Of a stretch of DNA of 64,000 nt, positions 8,246 through 18,096 are shown one piece after another. Under the pieces are notes generated by a model. It was not told where the DNA came from. It did no database searches and worked only from the letters and a program-made list of their open reading frames with translations. Numbering within the stretch: position 1 is the first letter of the stretch; the number at the start of each line of letters is the position of its first letter. The DNA comes from Burkholderia lata (GTDB taxonomy: Bacteria > Pseudomonadota > Gammaproteobacteria > Burkholderiales > Burkholderiaceae), in assembly GCF_000012945.1 (NCBI RefSeq), contig NC_007510.1:1116001-1180000 (forward strand), written 5' to 3'. The position numbers and the translations under genes were made by a program.

Positions 8246-9187
8246 TCAGCGGACGATCTGGCTCGCCTCGTGCACGAGCTGCGCATACAACGCATGCCGC
8301 GACGGTGCGATTCGGCCGTCGGCGACGGCTTCGAGAATCGCGCAGCCGGGCTCGTGCAGATGATGGCAATTATAGAAACGGCAGTCGGCGAGCAGCGGCC
8401 GGAACTCCGGAAAGGCGCGCTCGAGACGACCTTCCGTCAGGTGGTAGAGGCCGAATTCCTGGAAGCCCGGCGAATCGATCAGCGCGCCGCCGCCCTCCAA
8501 TGGGTAGAGGCGCGTGAACGTCGTCGTGTGACGGCCGCTGTTGAGCGCAGCCGAAATCTCGCGCGTCGCGGCTTCGGCATCGGGAACGAGCAGGTTCACG
8601 AGCGTCGACTTGCCCATCCCGGACTGGCCGAGCAGGATCGTCGAATGTCCGGTGAGGTGCGGCATCAATTGTGCGCGCGCGTCGTCGGGCGAGCCCTTCA
8701 CCGACAGCTCGAGCACGTCGTAGCCAAGGGCGCGGTAGGGTGCGAGGCGCTCGCGCGCGACCGGCAGCGCGGCTTCGACGTCGATCTTGTTCAGCACGAC
8801 GAGCGGCTTCAGCTCGTTTGCCTCGGCGGCGATCAGCGCACGGCCGAGCAAGTCCTCGCTGAAGTAGGGCTCGGTCGCGAGCACGATCAGCAACTGGTCG
8901 AGGTTGGCCGCGAACAGCTTCGACTTGAACTGGTCGGAACGGTACAGCAGGTTGCGCCGTTCGCCGATCTCGACGATGACGCCCTGGTCGGCCGATGCGA
9001 GTTCGTACACGACACGGTCGCCGACCGCGATATCGCTCTTCTTGCCGCGCGGGAAGCACTGCAGCATCGGGCCGCCATCGTCAGGCGCGACGATGTAGTG
9101 GCGACCGTGCGCCGCGATCACGCGGCCTTCGACCCGTTGCGCATTCGACGCGCGCGGGGCCGGCTTGCGGGAGGTCGGCCGGCTCAT
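8246..9187 (-). CDS. rsgA: Ribosome small-subunit-dependent GTPase RsgA
   Basis: The protein has 313 residues and is a circularly permuted GTPase that checks late 30S maturation. The order of motifs shows the permutation: OB-fold N terminus ([12 protein letters not shown]), G4 NKID, G1 [12 protein letters not shown], then G3 DSPG. A C-terminal zinc site is formed by [14 protein letters not shown]. The start ATG at 9187 overlaps the stop of the upstream M48 protease gene by four bases (ATGA), so the two are translationally coupled. Confidence 0.97.
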   Translation of the reverse strand: MSRPTSRKPAPRASNAQRVEGRVIAAHGRHYIVAPDDGGPMLQCFPRGKKSDIAVGDRVVYELASADQGVIVEIGERRNLLYRSDQFKSKLFAANLDQLLIVLATEPYFSEDLLGRALIAAEANELKPLVVLNKIDVEAALPVARERLAPYRALGYDVLELSVKGSPDDARAQLMPHLTGHSTILLGQSGMGKSTLVNLLVPDAEAATREISAALNSGRHTTTFTRLYPLEGGGALIDSPGFQEFGLYHLTEGRLERAFPEFRPLLADCRFYNCHHLHEPGCAILEAVADGRIAPSRHALYAQLVHEASQIVR

Positions 9188-10443
9188 GCGTGCTGCATCA
9201 GGCGGTCGATCCGCTGCGACGCAGGCGGATGCGAGTAGTAGAAAGCCGTGTAGACGGGGTCGGGCGTCAGCGTCGACGCGTTGTCCTCATAGAGCTTCAC
9301 GAGTGCGCTGACGAGATCCTGCGCGTCGGTCTGGCTGGCCGCGAATGCGTCGGCCTCGAATTCGTGCTTGCGCGACGTGAGGCTGCCGAACGGCGTCGCG
9401 AAGAACAGGAACACGGGAATCGCGAGGAAGAACAGCACGAGCGCGGCACCCGCGTTGCTCGTGTCGAGCGACGGCGTGACGCCGAGCCCCGTGTAGAACC
9501 ACGTGCGTTGTGCAAGCCAGCCGAGCAGCGCGAGCAGCACGAGGCTCAGCACGAACGACACGAGCATCCGCTTCATTACGTGGCGGCGCTTGAAGTGGCC
9601 GAGTTCGTGCGCGAGCACGGCCTCGATTTCCTGGCCGGACAGGCGCGCGAGCAGCGTGTCGAAGAACACGATCCGCTTCGACGCGCCGAAGCCCGTGAAG
9701 TACGCGTTGCCGTGCGCGGAGCGGCGGCTGCCGTCCATCACGAACAGCCCCTTCGCCGCAAAGCCGCAGCGCTTCATCAGCGACTCGATGCGCGCGCGCA
9801 GTGCGTCGTCCTTCAGCGGTTCGAACTTGTTGAAGATCGGTGCGATGAAGGTCGGATAGATCAGCAGGACAAGCATCTGGAACGCGACCCAGACGATCCA
9901 GGTCCACAGCCACCACAGGCTGCCGGCCTGGTTCATCAGCCACAGCACGACGAACAGCAGCGGCAGGCCGAGTGCGGCGCCGAGCAGCGAATTCTTCAGC
10001 ATGTCGGTGAAGAACAGCCGCTTCGTCATCCGGTTGAAGCCGAAACGCTGTTCGATCCCGAACTGTCGGTAATACTCGAACGGGACGTCGATGACGCTCG
10101 TGATCACGAGCACCGCCGCGACGAGCGCGACCTGCTGCCCGTAGCCGCGGCCGATCCAGCCGGTGAGCAGCGTGTCGAGTGCGCCGACGCCGCCGAGCAG
10201 CGTGAGGCCGACCAGCACGGCCGCGCTGACGACGATTTCGAGCATCGTCAGCCGGGTGCGCTCGACCGTATAGTCGGCCGCGCGCTGGTGGGCGGTCAGC
10301 GGAATGGTTGCGCTGAACTGCGCGGGGACGCCGTTGCGGTGCGCCGCGACGAAGCGGATCTGCCGCGACGCGAGCCACAGCTTGGTGACGACCATCGCGA
10401 GCACGGCGAGCGCGAACAGCAGGGTGAACGAAAAGGGTGACAT
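9184..10443 (-). CDS. M48-family (Ste24/CAAX-protease-like) membrane metalloprotease
   Basis: The protein has 419 residues and several membrane spans. It contains the zinc-binding motif HELGH at residues 279-283, with a downstream glutamate in EFEADAFAA as third ligand. The N-terminal half has the CAAX-prenyl-protease-1 layout ([12 protein letters not shown], then [17 protein letters not shown]). Bacteria lack prenylated CAAX substrates, so it probably degrades or processes membrane proteins. The start is the ATG at 10443; the longer form would use TTG. It overlaps rsgA by ATGA and is divergent from orn, an arrangement known from several Burkholderia genomes. Confidence 0.92.
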   Translation of the reverse strand: MSPFSFTLLFALAVLAMVVTKLWLASRQIRFVAAHRNGVPAQFSATIPLTAHQRAADYTVERTRLTMLEIVVSAAVLVGLTLLGGVGALDTLLTGWIGRGYGQQVALVAAVLVITSVIDVPFEYYRQFGIEQRFGFNRMTKRLFFTDMLKNSLLGAALGLPLLFVVLWLMNQAGSLWWLWTWIVWVAFQMLVLLIYPTFIAPIFNKFEPLKDDALRARIESLMKRCGFAAKGLFVMDGSRRSAHGNAYFTGFGASKRIVFFDTLLARLSGQEIEAVLAHELGHFKRRHVMKRMLVSFVLSLVLLALLGWLAQRTWFYTGLGVTPSLDTSNAGAALVLFFLAIPVFLFFATPFGSLTSRKHEFEADAFAASQTDAQDLVSALVKLYEDNASTLTPDPVYTAFYYSHPPASQRIDRLMQHA

Positions 10444-10560
10444 CGAAGGCGCCAAAGGGTTCTATGCGAGAATTATATGTTCTTGCGGACCGGCCCCGCT
10501 GATGCGATGCCGGCCGCCCGGGCGGCGCCGCGCGCCGTCCGCCATTTTCCAGGATGACTC

Positions 10561-11181
10561 ATGACCGATACCGCCGCTTCCACCAGCCAGCCCGCGCTCG
10601 TGCGCAACGAGTTGAACCTCGTCTGGCTCGACATGGAGATGACGGGCCTCGACCCGGATAACGACCGCATCATCGAGATCGCGGTCGTCGTGACCAATTC
10701 CACGCTCGATATCGCCGTCGAAGGCCCGGTGTTCGCGATCCACCAGAGCGACGAAACGCTCGCGAAGATGGACGACTGGAACAAGTCGACGCACGGCCGC
10801 TCGGGCCTGATCGACCGCGTGCGTGCATCGACCGTGACCGAAGCGGAAGCCGCCGAGCAACTGCAGGCCTTCCTCGCGCAGTACGTGTCGCCCGGCAAGT
10901 CGCCGATGTGCGGCAACTCGATCTGCCAGGACCGCCGCTTCATGGCGCGCTGGATGCCCGAATTCGAGCGGTTCTTCCACTACCGCAACCTCGACGTCAG
11001 CACGCTCAAGGAGCTGTGCCGCCGCTGGCAGCCCGCGATCTACAAGGGCTTCCAGAAGCGGGCAATGCACACGGCGCTCGCGGACATCCACGAGTCGATC
11101 GACGAGCTGAAGTACTACCGCGAGCATTTCCTGATTCCGGCCGCGTCTGCTTCGGCCGGCGAGTCCGCGCCGGCCGCCTGA
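10561..11181 (+). CDS. orn: Oligoribonuclease
   Basis: The protein has 206 residues and is a DEDDh 3'-5' exonuclease that removes di- and short oligoribonucleotides left by other RNases, including pGpG from c-di-GMP turnover. Visible are Exo [14 protein letters not shown], Exo II with [17 protein letters not shown], and Exo III with [21 protein letters not shown]. It is longer than the usual ~180 residues, with about 14 extra residues at the N terminus ([13 protein letters not shown]) and an Ala/Ser-rich tail. It is divergent from the M48 protease gene. Confidence 0.97.
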   Translation: MTDTAASTSQPALVRNELNLVWLDMEMTGLDPDNDRIIEIAVVVTNSTLDIAVEGPVFAIHQSDETLAKMDDWNKSTHGRSGLIDRVRASTVTEAEAAEQLQAFLAQYVSPGKSPMCGNSICQDRRFMARWMPEFERFFHYRNLDVSTLKELCRRWQPAIYKGFQKRAMHTALADIHESIDELKYYREHFLIPAASASAGESAPAA

Positions 11182-11197
11182 GCGGGCCGGCACACGC

Positions 11198-11818
11198 TTA
11201 GCGCGGTGCGCGCTGAGCGCTTTTCGGCCGGAACGCCGCGACCACCGCGGCGTCGGTCTCGATGTAGGGGCCGCCGATCAGGTCGATGCAGTAAGGCACC
11301 GCGGCGAAGATGCCGGGCACGGTCGACTTGCCGTCGGCATCGCGCAGCCCTTCGAGCGTTTCCCGGATCGACTTCGGCTGGCCTGGCAGGTTGACGATCA
11401 GCGCCGCATGGTCGGCCGTCTCGCGGATCACCGCGACCTGCCGCGACAGGATCGCGGTCGGCACGAAATTCAGGCTGATCTGCCGCATCTGTTCGCCGAA
11501 TCCCGGCATTTCCTTCGTCGCCACGGCCAGCGTGGCCTCGGGCGTCACGTCGCGGCGCGCGGGGCCCGTGCCGCCCGTCGTCAGCACGAGGTCGCATCCC
11601 GCGACGTCGACGAGCTCGGCGAGCGTGGCGGAGATCGTGGGCGCATCGTCCTGGATCAGGCGCGTTTCGGCGCGCCACGGCGACACCAGCGCGCCGGCGA
11701 GCCATTCCTGCAGCGCGGGAATGCCTTTGTCCTCGTAGACACCCGTGCTCGCGCGGTCGCTGATCGACACGAGGCCGACGACGAGCTCGTCCGGGTGGTT
11801 ACGCTTCGTCGTCGTCAT
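11198..11818 (-). CDS. mog: Molybdopterin adenylyltransferase
   Basis: The protein has 206 residues. Mog adenylylates molybdopterin before MoeA inserts molybdate. The MoaB/Mog fold is recognised from [21 protein letters not shown], the nucleotide/MPT-binding [17 protein letters not shown] and the [10 protein letters not shown] loop. The start MTTTKRN at 11818 lies inside the 3' end of darP (20-bp overlap), which suggests coupled translation. The remaining Mo-cofactor genes of the window (moeA, mobA, moaA) are 27 kb away. Confidence 0.93.
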
Positions 11819-12404
11819 GGTCGTCTCCGGCGTCGTCCGCCGCTTCGTCGTCCGCATTGGACGTGCCGCCGGCGGTCTTGATCCACTGGAACAGCTCGCG
11901 GAAATAGCGCGGCGGCTTGCCTTGCTGCGCTTCCTTGCGTGCGTTGCGGATCAGCGTGCGGCCTTCCTGGATATCGGCTTCCGGGTGCTGGCGCAGGAAT
12001 TCGGTCAGTGCGTCGTCGTTCGCGAGCAACTGTTCGCGGGTGCGTTCGATCCAGTGCAGGCGGGCCGTCGCGGCCTTGTTCACGCCGCGTTGCGCGTCGA
12101 GCGCGGTGCGCAGCGCGGCCGTCTCGTCGTCGGTCAGCGAGCGCATCACGCGGCCGACGTACTGGAGCTGGCGGCGCTTGCCTTCGTGATCGGTGATTCG
12201 GCGCGCCTCGCGCACGGCGTCCGCGAGGCTTTCGGGCATCGGCATGCGTTTCAGCGCGTCTTTCGGCAGATCGACGAGTGCCTGGCCGAGCACCTGCAGC
12301 TCGTGCATCTCGCGCTTCAACTGGGATTTGCTGGGGCGATCGTAGCCATTGTCGTCGTCTTCGGCGGCATGCTCGATCGGCTGGATTCGGGTTTTGCGTG
12401 TCAT
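11799..12404 (-). CDS. darP: Ribosome-associated protein DarP (YjgA, DUF615)
   Basis: The protein has 201 residues and matches the DUF615/YjgA family, which promotes late 50S assembly at the peptidyl-transferase region. The family core is visible as [19 protein letters not shown], the [23 protein letters not shown] segment and [12 protein letters not shown]. The C-terminal 25 residues are almost entirely acidic. The start may instead be an ATG three codons upstream (12413); neither has a clear ribosome-binding site. It is divergent from pmbA, a pairing also seen in other beta-proteobacteria and in many gamma-proteobacteria. Confidence 0.93.
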
Positions 12405-12531
12405 GGACGGCATTGTATCGCGCCGCGGACACCCCAAGCTTGTCGGTGCCCGGCCCCGGACCTTGCTATGATCGCGGGATACGCAACATTTTGAACATGC
12501 GGGCGCCCGCCCGCCACCGGATATCTAGACG

Positions 12532-13902
12532 ATGGCAGCCAATCTCGACGTACAAGCGCGCTATTTCCCGCACACGCAGGACCAGCTCAAAGAAATCGCC
12601 TCGGACATCCTTCGCCATGCGAAGGCACTCGGCGCGACGGACGCCGCGACCGAAATCTCCGAGGGCGACGGCCTGTCGGTGTCGGTGCGCCGCGGCGAGG
12701 TCGAAACGATCGAGCACAACCGCGACAAGATGGTCGGCGTGACCGTGTTCATCGGCAAGAAGCGCGGCAACGCGAGCACGTCGGATTTTTCGCCGGGCGC
12801 GATCAAGGATACCGTCGCCGCCGCGTACAACATCGCACGCTTCACGGCCGAGGACGAAGCGGCCGGCCTGGCCGAGGCCGAACTGCTCGAAACCGACCCG
12901 CGTGACCTCGACCTGTACCACCCGTGGGCGCTGACGGCCGACGAGGCGGTCGAGCTCGCCCGCCGCGCGGAAGACGCCGCATTCGCGGTCAGCCCGCAGA
13001 TCCGCAATTCGGAAGGCGCAAGCGTGTCGGCCCAGCATTCGCAATTCGTGCTGGCCACGTCGCGCGGCTTCCTGTCCGGCTACCCGTACTCGCGCCACTA
13101 CATCGCATGCGCACCGATCGCGGGCAGCGGGCGTCACATGCAGCGCGACGACTGGTATTCGTCGAAGCGCAGCGCGATCGATCTCGCGGCACCCGAAGCG
13201 GTAGGCCGTTACGCGGCCGAGCGTGCGCTGGCGCGGATGGGCGCACGCCGCCTCGACACCCGCAAGGTGCCCGTGCTGTTCGAGGCGCCGCTCGCGGCCG
13301 GCCTGCTCGGCGCATTCGTGCAGGCGGTGAGCGGCGGCGCGCTGTACCGCAAGACGTCGTTCCTCGTCGACAGCCTCGGCAAGCCGGTGTTCGCACCGCA
13401 CATCCAGGTCGTCGAGGATCCGCACGTGCCGCGCGCGATGGGCAGCGCGCCGTTCGACGAGGAAGGCGTGCGCACGCGTGCGCGCAGCGTCGTCAAGGAT
13501 GGCGTCGTCGAAGGCTACTTCCTGTCGACCTATTCGGCGCGCAAGCTCGGCACGCAGACCACCGGCAACGCGGGCGGCTCGCACAACCTCGCGCTGCGCA
13601 GCTCGAACACGCAGGCAGGCGACGATTTCGACGCGATGCTGAAGAAGCTCGGCACGGGCCTGTTGCTGACCGAGCTGATGGGGCAGGGCGTGAACTACGT
13701 GACGGGTGACTATTCGCGCGGTGCGGCGGGCTTCTGGGTCGAGAACGGCGTAATCCAGTATCCGGTCGAGGAAATCACCGTCGCGAGCACGCTGCAGGAA
13801 ATGTTCCGGCATATCGTTGCGATCGGCGCCGATTCGATCGTGCGCGGCACGAAGGAAACGGGCTCGGTGCTGATCGAGCAGATGACGATCGCCGGGCAGT
13901 AA
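12532..13902 (+). CDS. pmbA: Metalloprotease PmbA (TldE)
   Basis: The protein has 456 residues. PmbA/TldE is the partner subunit of TldD; together they form a metalloprotease that trims unfolded or modified peptides such as microcin B17 precursors. The family marks are the N-terminal EISEGDGLSVSVRRGEVETIEHNRD and a C-terminal half with GNAGGSHNLALR and VTGDYSRGAAGFWVENG. TldE subunits lack the HExxxH zinc site of TldD, and none is seen here. No tldD is in the window. A bidirectional terminator follows. Confidence 0.96.
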   Translation: MAANLDVQARYFPHTQDQLKEIASDILRHAKALGATDAATEISEGDGLSVSVRRGEVETIEHNRDKMVGVTVFIGKKRGNASTSDFSPGAIKDTVAAAYNIARFTAEDEAAGLAEAELLETDPRDLDLYHPWALTADEAVELARRAEDAAFAVSPQIRNSEGASVSAQHSQFVLATSRGFLSGYPYSRHYIACAPIAGSGRHMQRDDWYSSKRSAIDLAAPEAVGRYAAERALARMGARRLDTRKVPVLFEAPLAAGLLGAFVQAVSGGALYRKTSFLVDSLGKPVFAPHIQVVEDPHVPRAMGSAPFDEEGVRTRARSVVKDGVVEGYFLSTYSARKLGTQTTGNAGGSHNLALRSSNTQAGDDFDAMLKKLGTGLLLTELMGQGVNYVTGDYSRGAAGFWVENGVIQYPVEEITVASTLQEMFRHIVAIGADSIVRGTKETGSVLIEQMTIAGQ

Positions 13903-13931
13903 GCGGCGCGCGGCATCGGCCGCCATCAAAC

Positions 13932-13968
13932 AAAAAGCCCGACCGGCATGAGCCGGTCGGGCTTTTTT
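13932..13968. terminator. Bidirectional terminator between pmbA and folA
   Basis: The stem AAGCCCGACCGGC / GCCGGTCGGGCTT has a short loop and is flanked by an A-run on one side and T6 on the other. It can therefore stop transcription of both convergent genes. Confidence 0.92.
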
Positions 13969-13984
13969 CATGGCGCGTGATGCG

Positions 13985-14485
13985 TCAGCCGCGCTTGCGC
14001 TCGTAGACGACGAACGCGTAGCCGAACGTGTTCGGTGCGGCCGCGTGGTGCGCATCGCGCGACACTTCCTGCCACTGCGCGGCGTCGGGCGCCGGGAACG
14101 AGGCGTCCCCATCGAAGTCGGCATCGATCTCGGTGACGACCAGCTTGTCGGCGAGTGCGAGACCTTCCGTGTAGAGCTGCGCGCCGCCGATCAGGAACGC
14201 TTCGGGCGCGCCGTCGCGCGCGGCGAGCGCCAGCGCATCGGCGAGCGACGTGACCGTGTCGCAGCCGTCGAAGCGACGCGTCGCGTCGCGCGTGACGACG
14301 ATATTGCGGCGGCCCGGCAGCGGCCGGCCGATCGACTCGTGGGTCTTGCGGCCCATCACGATCGGTGCGCCCATCGTCGTGCGCTTGAAGAAGGCGAGAT
14401 CTTCGGGAAGTTTCCAGGGCAACTGGTTGTCGCGGCCGATGATGCCGTTGCGGGCACGCGCGACGATCAGGGTCAACGTCGTCAT
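13985..14485 (-). CDS. folA: Dihydrofolate reductase
   Basis: The protein has 166 residues. It reduces dihydrofolate to tetrahydrofolate with NADPH and is the target of trimethoprim. Conserved are [23 protein letters not shown] (substrate site, Asp at the end of the helix), [16 protein letters not shown] (NADPH binding) and FLIGGAQLY. The frame extends far upstream, but the conserved start [11 protein letters not shown] is at 14485. It is separated from thyA, which produces dihydrofolate, by the sigma-54 regulator and a small secreted protein. Confidence 0.97.
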   Translation of the reverse strand: MTTLTLIVARARNGIIGRDNQLPWKLPEDLAFFKRTTMGAPIVMGRKTHESIGRPLPGRRNIVVTRDATRRFDGCDTVTSLADALALAARDGAPEAFLIGGAQLYTEGLALADKLVVTEIDADFDGDASFPAPDAAQWQEVSRDAHHAAAPNTFGYAFVVYERKRG

Positions 14486-14757
14486 GAAGGTCGGGGAAAG
14501 GAAAACCGGAATGGCGCCGATTCTACCGGAACGGCGGCGCGCGCCGGTTCCGGGTGCGCGTATCCGCTCCTGCACTGCGCGCCGCGACGCTCGAGGCAAT
14601 GCGTCGCGGCGACGGAATGAATAAAAAGAGTGCCCGCCGGGGGACGGAGCACAAAAACCGTTTCGTGTTGCGAGATCGACGATGCCGGCATCCGATCGAT
14701 GCAATCCGGTTCGCTCAAATCAATACGTCATCCTTATCAAATGAATCGGCTTGTGCA

Positions 14758-15084
14758 TCATTGATGTGTGCTGCCTTGCGCGGTGCCTTCCATCGCGTGC
14801 TGCACATCGCCCGGCTGCGGTGCCGGGAGCGGCATCGGCAATTGAGGCGGCGGCGGGATTTCGTCCCACAGCGTCACCGACGTCCTGCCGGCCGTTAGCG
14901 GTTGCGGTGACGACACGGTCACGATGCCGAACCCGTTGCCGTGCTGCATGCTCGGCGCGTTGGCCGCAAGCAGCATGGCGCGATCCGGATTCGTGTTGTC
15001 GTCTGCGCGTGCGGGCGTAGGCGGGCCGGCGGCCGCGACCGCAATGGCCATCGGCACGAAAGAAAGTAAAAGATGTTTGCGCAT
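14758..15084 (-). CDS. Small exported protein of unknown function, putative sigma-54 target
   Basis: The protein has 108 residues with a clear Sec signal peptide (MRKHLLLSFVPMAIAVAAAG, Ala-rich cleavage region before DDNTNPD). The mature part is about 80 residues, with a Pro-rich segment (IPPPPQLPMPLPAPQPG) and no recognisable domain or cysteines. A ribosome-binding site CGGAGA precedes the ATG. About 30 bp upstream of the start is a -24/-12-type promoter, with a 16-bp palindrome about 100 bp above that, and the divergent neighbour encodes a sigma-54 activator. The sequence therefore points to it as that regulator's target. The function is unknown. Confidence 0.7.
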   Translation of the reverse strand: MRKHLLLSFVPMAIAVAAAGPPTPARADDNTNPDRAMLLAANAPSMQHGNGFGIVTVSSPQPLTAGRTSVTLWDEIPPPPQLPMPLPAPQPGDVQHAMEGTAQGSTHQ

Positions 15085-15114
15085 GGTCGCTGTCTCCGAC
15101 GGTTTCCATGTTCA

Positions 15115-15129
15115 GCGAAATGCATGCCA
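15115..15129 (-). promoter_or_regulatory. Putative sigma-54 (-24/-12) promoter
   Basis: Read on the minus strand the sequence is TGGCATGCATTTCGC. It has GG and GC exactly 10 bases apart, as the consensus TGGCACG-N4-TTGC requires, and differs from the conserved positions at two places. Transcription would start near 15103, about 20 nt before the ATG at 15084. Confidence 0.5.
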
Positions 15130-15203
15130 TCGCGCCGGGACCGTTGTCGAGACTGCGATTCGTGCTCAAGCGTTGCGAATTGTGTCGGAAAACGACGGAA
15201 AAT

Positions 15204-15219
15204 GTTTCAGGCCTGAAAC
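15204..15219. promoter_or_regulatory. 16-bp perfect palindrome, candidate activator binding site
   Basis: GTTTCAGGCCTGAAAC is perfectly self-complementary. It lies about 100 bp upstream of the predicted sigma-54 start site, the usual distance of an enhancer for this activator class, and next to the gene for such an activator. Confidence 0.5.
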
Positions 15220-15583
15220 GAGGGGGCTCGGGAATACTGCGGATTCAATCGATACGCTTCAAGGATGAAAATCGTCGCAAGTGTTGATGACAGAACGTAT
15301 CGCTGCGCGGGTGCTATGTGCAGACGATTGACATGCATCGACCTCCTGAGCGATACGGCCGCATCGCTCACCGCGCTGAAATCGGATTGTCGTATTCAGT
15401 GCCTATAACTAAGCTGTCTTGATCAAAATAACTGGACGCAAGATAAGCGCCATCATGCGAGGCTTTGTCGTCGCGCATCGGCATGGCGAATCGAGCCACC
15501 TTCGGCTGACCCGATTCGATCCTTTTCGCACGTGATCTGGCGTGCACGGCAATCGTTAGACGGTTGATGAACGGGGTGAGCAT

Positions 15584-16981
15584 ATGGGAGCCGATCAGCG
15601 GCACGTGATCTACTATTCGCGCGAACCGAACGACGCGTTGCGCGGCCATTTCGACGAGTGCGGTTGGCGTGTCGATCTCGCGGAGACCGTGCGAGACGTA
15701 CGGCGCGTCGTACAGCATGGCGTCGCAACTGCCGGGCTGCTCGATTTTTCGCCGGGCTTCAAGCCCTCGGACCTGCGCGAACTCGAAACCTGTCTGAGCA
15801 TTCAGCACATCGGCTGGATCGCGGCGACGCGCCGCGGCCAGTTGCAGGACGCTACGCTGCGCCATCTCATTCGCGACTACTGTTTCGACTACGTGACGAT
15901 GCCGTACGAGACGTCGCGGATCGTCGAGACCGTCGGTCATGCACACGGGATGGTCGCGCTGACCGAACCCGTTGCACCGCCTGTCGGCGCCGGACGCAGC
16001 GAAGGCGAAATGGTCGGAACCTGCGATGCGATGCTCGGGCTCTTCAGGACGATTCGTCGCGTCGCGGCAACCGACGCGCCGGTGTTCATCTCCGGCGAAT
16101 CGGGTACGGGCAAGGAACTGACGGCGGTTGCGATTCACGAGCGTTCGTCGCGTGCGCAAGCGCCGTTCATCGCGATCAATTGCGGCGCGATCCCGTCGAC
16201 GCTGCTGCAGGCCGAACTGTTCGGCTATGAGCGCGGCGCATTCACCGGCGCGAACCAGCGCAAGATCGGCCGCGTCGAGGCCGCCAACGGCGGCACGCTG
16301 TTTCTCGATGAAATCGGCGATTTGCCGCTCGAAAGCCAGGCAAGCCTGCTGCGCTTCCTGCAGGAAGGCAAGATCGAGCGGCTGGGTGCCCATGTGTCGG
16401 TGCCGGTCGATGTGCGCGTGATCTGCGCGACCCACGTGGACATGGAAGCGGCGCTGCGCGAAGGGCGGTTCCGCGAGGACCTGTTCCACCGCCTGTGCGT
16501 GCTGAAGATCGAGGAGCCGCCGCTGCGCGCGCGCGGCAAGGACATCGAGGTGCTCGCGCGCCACATGCTCGAGCGTTTCAAGGGCGATGCGCATCGTCGC
16601 TTGCGCGGCTTTTCCCCTGACGCGGTCGCGTCGCTGTACGGCTATTCGTGGCCGGGCAACGTGCGCGAGCTGATCAATCGCGTGCGTCGCGCGATCGTCA
16701 TGTCGGAGGGCCGGATGATCACCGCGGCCGATCTCGAGCTGAACGACTTTGCGACGCTCGCGCCCGTGTCGTTGCTGGAGGCGCGCGAGGCGGCCGAACG
16801 GCAGGCAATCGAGCAGGCGCTGTTGCGACATCGCGGCCGTTTCGCGGATGCCGCGCGCGAACTCGGCGTGTCGCGCGTCACGCTCTACCGGCTGATGTGC
16901 GCACACGGGATGCGCGACCGCGGCGACACGCTGGCAGGGTTTTCGGCGCCGTTACCGGAGCTTCCGCATCACGCTTGCTAA
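15584..16981 (+). CDS. Sigma-54-dependent Fis-family activator with degenerate receiver domain
   Basis: The protein has 465 residues. Residues 1-130 form a receiver-like, VpsR-type domain: an aspartate remains in AGLLDFS (Asp54), but the acidic pair of strand 1 is absent and the usual Lys-Pro near strand 5 reads Met-Pro (TMPYE). Control by phosphorylation is therefore uncertain, and c-di-GMP or protein binding is possible. The AAA+ domain has Walker A GESGTGKE (171-178), the sigma-54 contact loop GAFTGA (218-223) and Walker [11 protein letters not shown] (236-245), so it should activate sigma-54 polymerase. A Fis-type HTH closes the protein ([18 protein letters not shown]). It precedes thyA by 41 bp, probably by chance. 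Confidence 0.9.
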   Translation: MGADQRHVIYYSREPNDALRGHFDECGWRVDLAETVRDVRRVVQHGVATAGLLDFSPGFKPSDLRELETCLSIQHIGWIAATRRGQLQDATLRHLIRDYCFDYVTMPYETSRIVETVGHAHGMVALTEPVAPPVGAGRSEGEMVGTCDAMLGLFRTIRRVAATDAPVFISGESGTGKELTAVAIHERSSRAQAPFIAINCGAIPSTLLQAELFGYERGAFTGANQRKIGRVEAANGGTLFLDEIGDLPLESQASLLRFLQEGKIERLGAHVSVPVDVRVICATHVDMEAALREGRFREDLFHRLCVLKIEEPPLRARGKDIEVLARHMLERFKGDAHRRLRGFSPDAVASLYGYSWPGNVRELINRVRRAIVMSEGRMITAADLELNDFATLAPVSLLEAREAAERQAIEQALLRHRGRFADAARELGVSRVTLYRLMCAHGMRDRGDTLAGFSAPLPELPHHAC

Positions 16982-17022
16982 AATTGGCGGGTACGGCCGC
17001 CCTCGCGGCCGAAGGAACCCGC

Positions 17023-17994
17023 ATGAAACAGTATCTCGACCTCGTTCGTACCATTCTCGATACCGGCACCTGGCAGGAGAACCGCACGGGAATCCGCACC
17101 ATCAGCATGCCGGGCGCGATGCTGCGCTTCGACCTGCAGCAAGGCTTCCCGGCCGTGACGACCAAGAAGCTCGCGTTCAAGTCCGCGATCGGTGAACTGG
17201 TCGGCTTCCTGCGCGCGTCGCGCAGCGCGGCCGATTTCCGCGCTCTCGGCTGCAAGGTGTGGGACGCGAACGCGAACGAGAACGCGCAATGGCTCGCGAA
17301 CCCGTATCGCCAGGGCGTCGACGATCTCGGTGACGTGTACGGCGTGCAATGGCGCCAGTGGCCGGGCTACAAGGTGCTCGACGCGGGTGCCGATGCGCAG
17401 ATCGACGATGCGACGCGCCGCGGCTTCCGGATCGTCACGCGTTTCGACGAAGACGGCGCGCCGAAGGTGCTGCTTTACAAGGCGATCGACCAGTTGCGCC
17501 AGTGCCTGGATACGATCATGGAGAACCCGGCCGACCGTCGCATCCTGTTTCACGCGTGGAATCCGGCCGTGCTCGACCAGATCGCGCTGCCCGCATGCCA
17601 TCTGCTGTACCAGTTCCTGCCGAATGCGACGAAGCGCGAAATCTCGCTGTGCCTGTACATCCGCAGCAACGACGTCGGCCTCGGCACGCCGTTCAACCTG
17701 ACGGAAGGGGCCGCGCTGCTGGAACTCGTCGGCCGGCTGACGGGCTATACGCCGCGCTGGTTCACGTACTTCATCGGCGACGCCCATATCTACGAGAACC
17801 AGCTCGACATGCTGCAGCGCCAGCTCACGCGCGAGCCTTACGACAGCCCGCGGCTCGAGATTGCCGAGCGCGTGCCGGAATACGCGAAGACGGGCGTCTA
17901 CGCGCCCGAGTGGCTGGAGCAGATCGAGCCGTCCGATTTCTCGCTCGTCGGCTACCGCCACCATGAGCCGCTGACCGCGCCGATGGCGGTCTGA
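17023..17994 (+). CDS. thyA: Thymidylate synthase
   Basis: The protein has 323 residues. It methylates dUMP to dTMP using methylene-tetrahydrofolate and releases dihydrofolate for FolA. The catalytic cysteine is Cys192 in [10 protein letters not shown], and other conserved parts are the N-terminal [36 protein letters not shown] and [12 protein letters not shown]. It is about 60 residues longer than E. coli ThyA because of an insertion in the small domain (roughly residues 95-150), as in the Lactobacillus casei type. ATG 17023 has GAAGGA upstream; the longer frame overlaps the preceding gene. A terminator follows. Confidence 0.97.
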   Translation: MKQYLDLVRTILDTGTWQENRTGIRTISMPGAMLRFDLQQGFPAVTTKKLAFKSAIGELVGFLRASRSAADFRALGCKVWDANANENAQWLANPYRQGVDDLGDVYGVQWRQWPGYKVLDAGADAQIDDATRRGFRIVTRFDEDGAPKVLLYKAIDQLRQCLDTIMENPADRRILFHAWNPAVLDQIALPACHLLYQFLPNATKREISLCLYIRSNDVGLGTPFNLTEGAALLELVGRLTGYTPRWFTYFIGDAHIYENQLDMLQRQLTREPYDSPRLEIAERVPEYAKTGVYAPEWLEQIEPSDFSLVGYRHHEPLTAPMAV

Positions 17995-18043
17995 TCGCGC
18001 GACTCGGGCCGCGCGGATGCATCGATCCGCGCCCCGCAGGAAC

Positions 18044-18078
18044 AAGGCCCGACCGGCTGATACCGGTCGGGCCTTTTT
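18044..18078 (+). terminator. Rho-independent terminator of thyA
   Basis: The stem AGGCCCGACCGG / CCGGTCGGGCCT is followed by TTTTTGTTT. It lies between convergent thyA and the FecR/DUF6600 gene. Confidence 0.9.
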
Positions 18079-18096
18079 GTTTCACGTTTGCGGCAC

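Larger units (their letters stand above)
15085..15583. other. 499-bp divergent intergenic region with regulatory sites
   Basis: This gap separates the small exported-protein gene (minus strand) from the sigma-54 activator gene (plus strand). It holds a putative -24/-12 promoter at 15115-15129 and a 16-bp palindrome at 15204-15219, and it is visibly more AT-rich than the surroundings (for example 15400-15440). I see no ORF or RNA gene in the rest, and no recognisable promoter for the activator itself. Confidence 0.6.
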
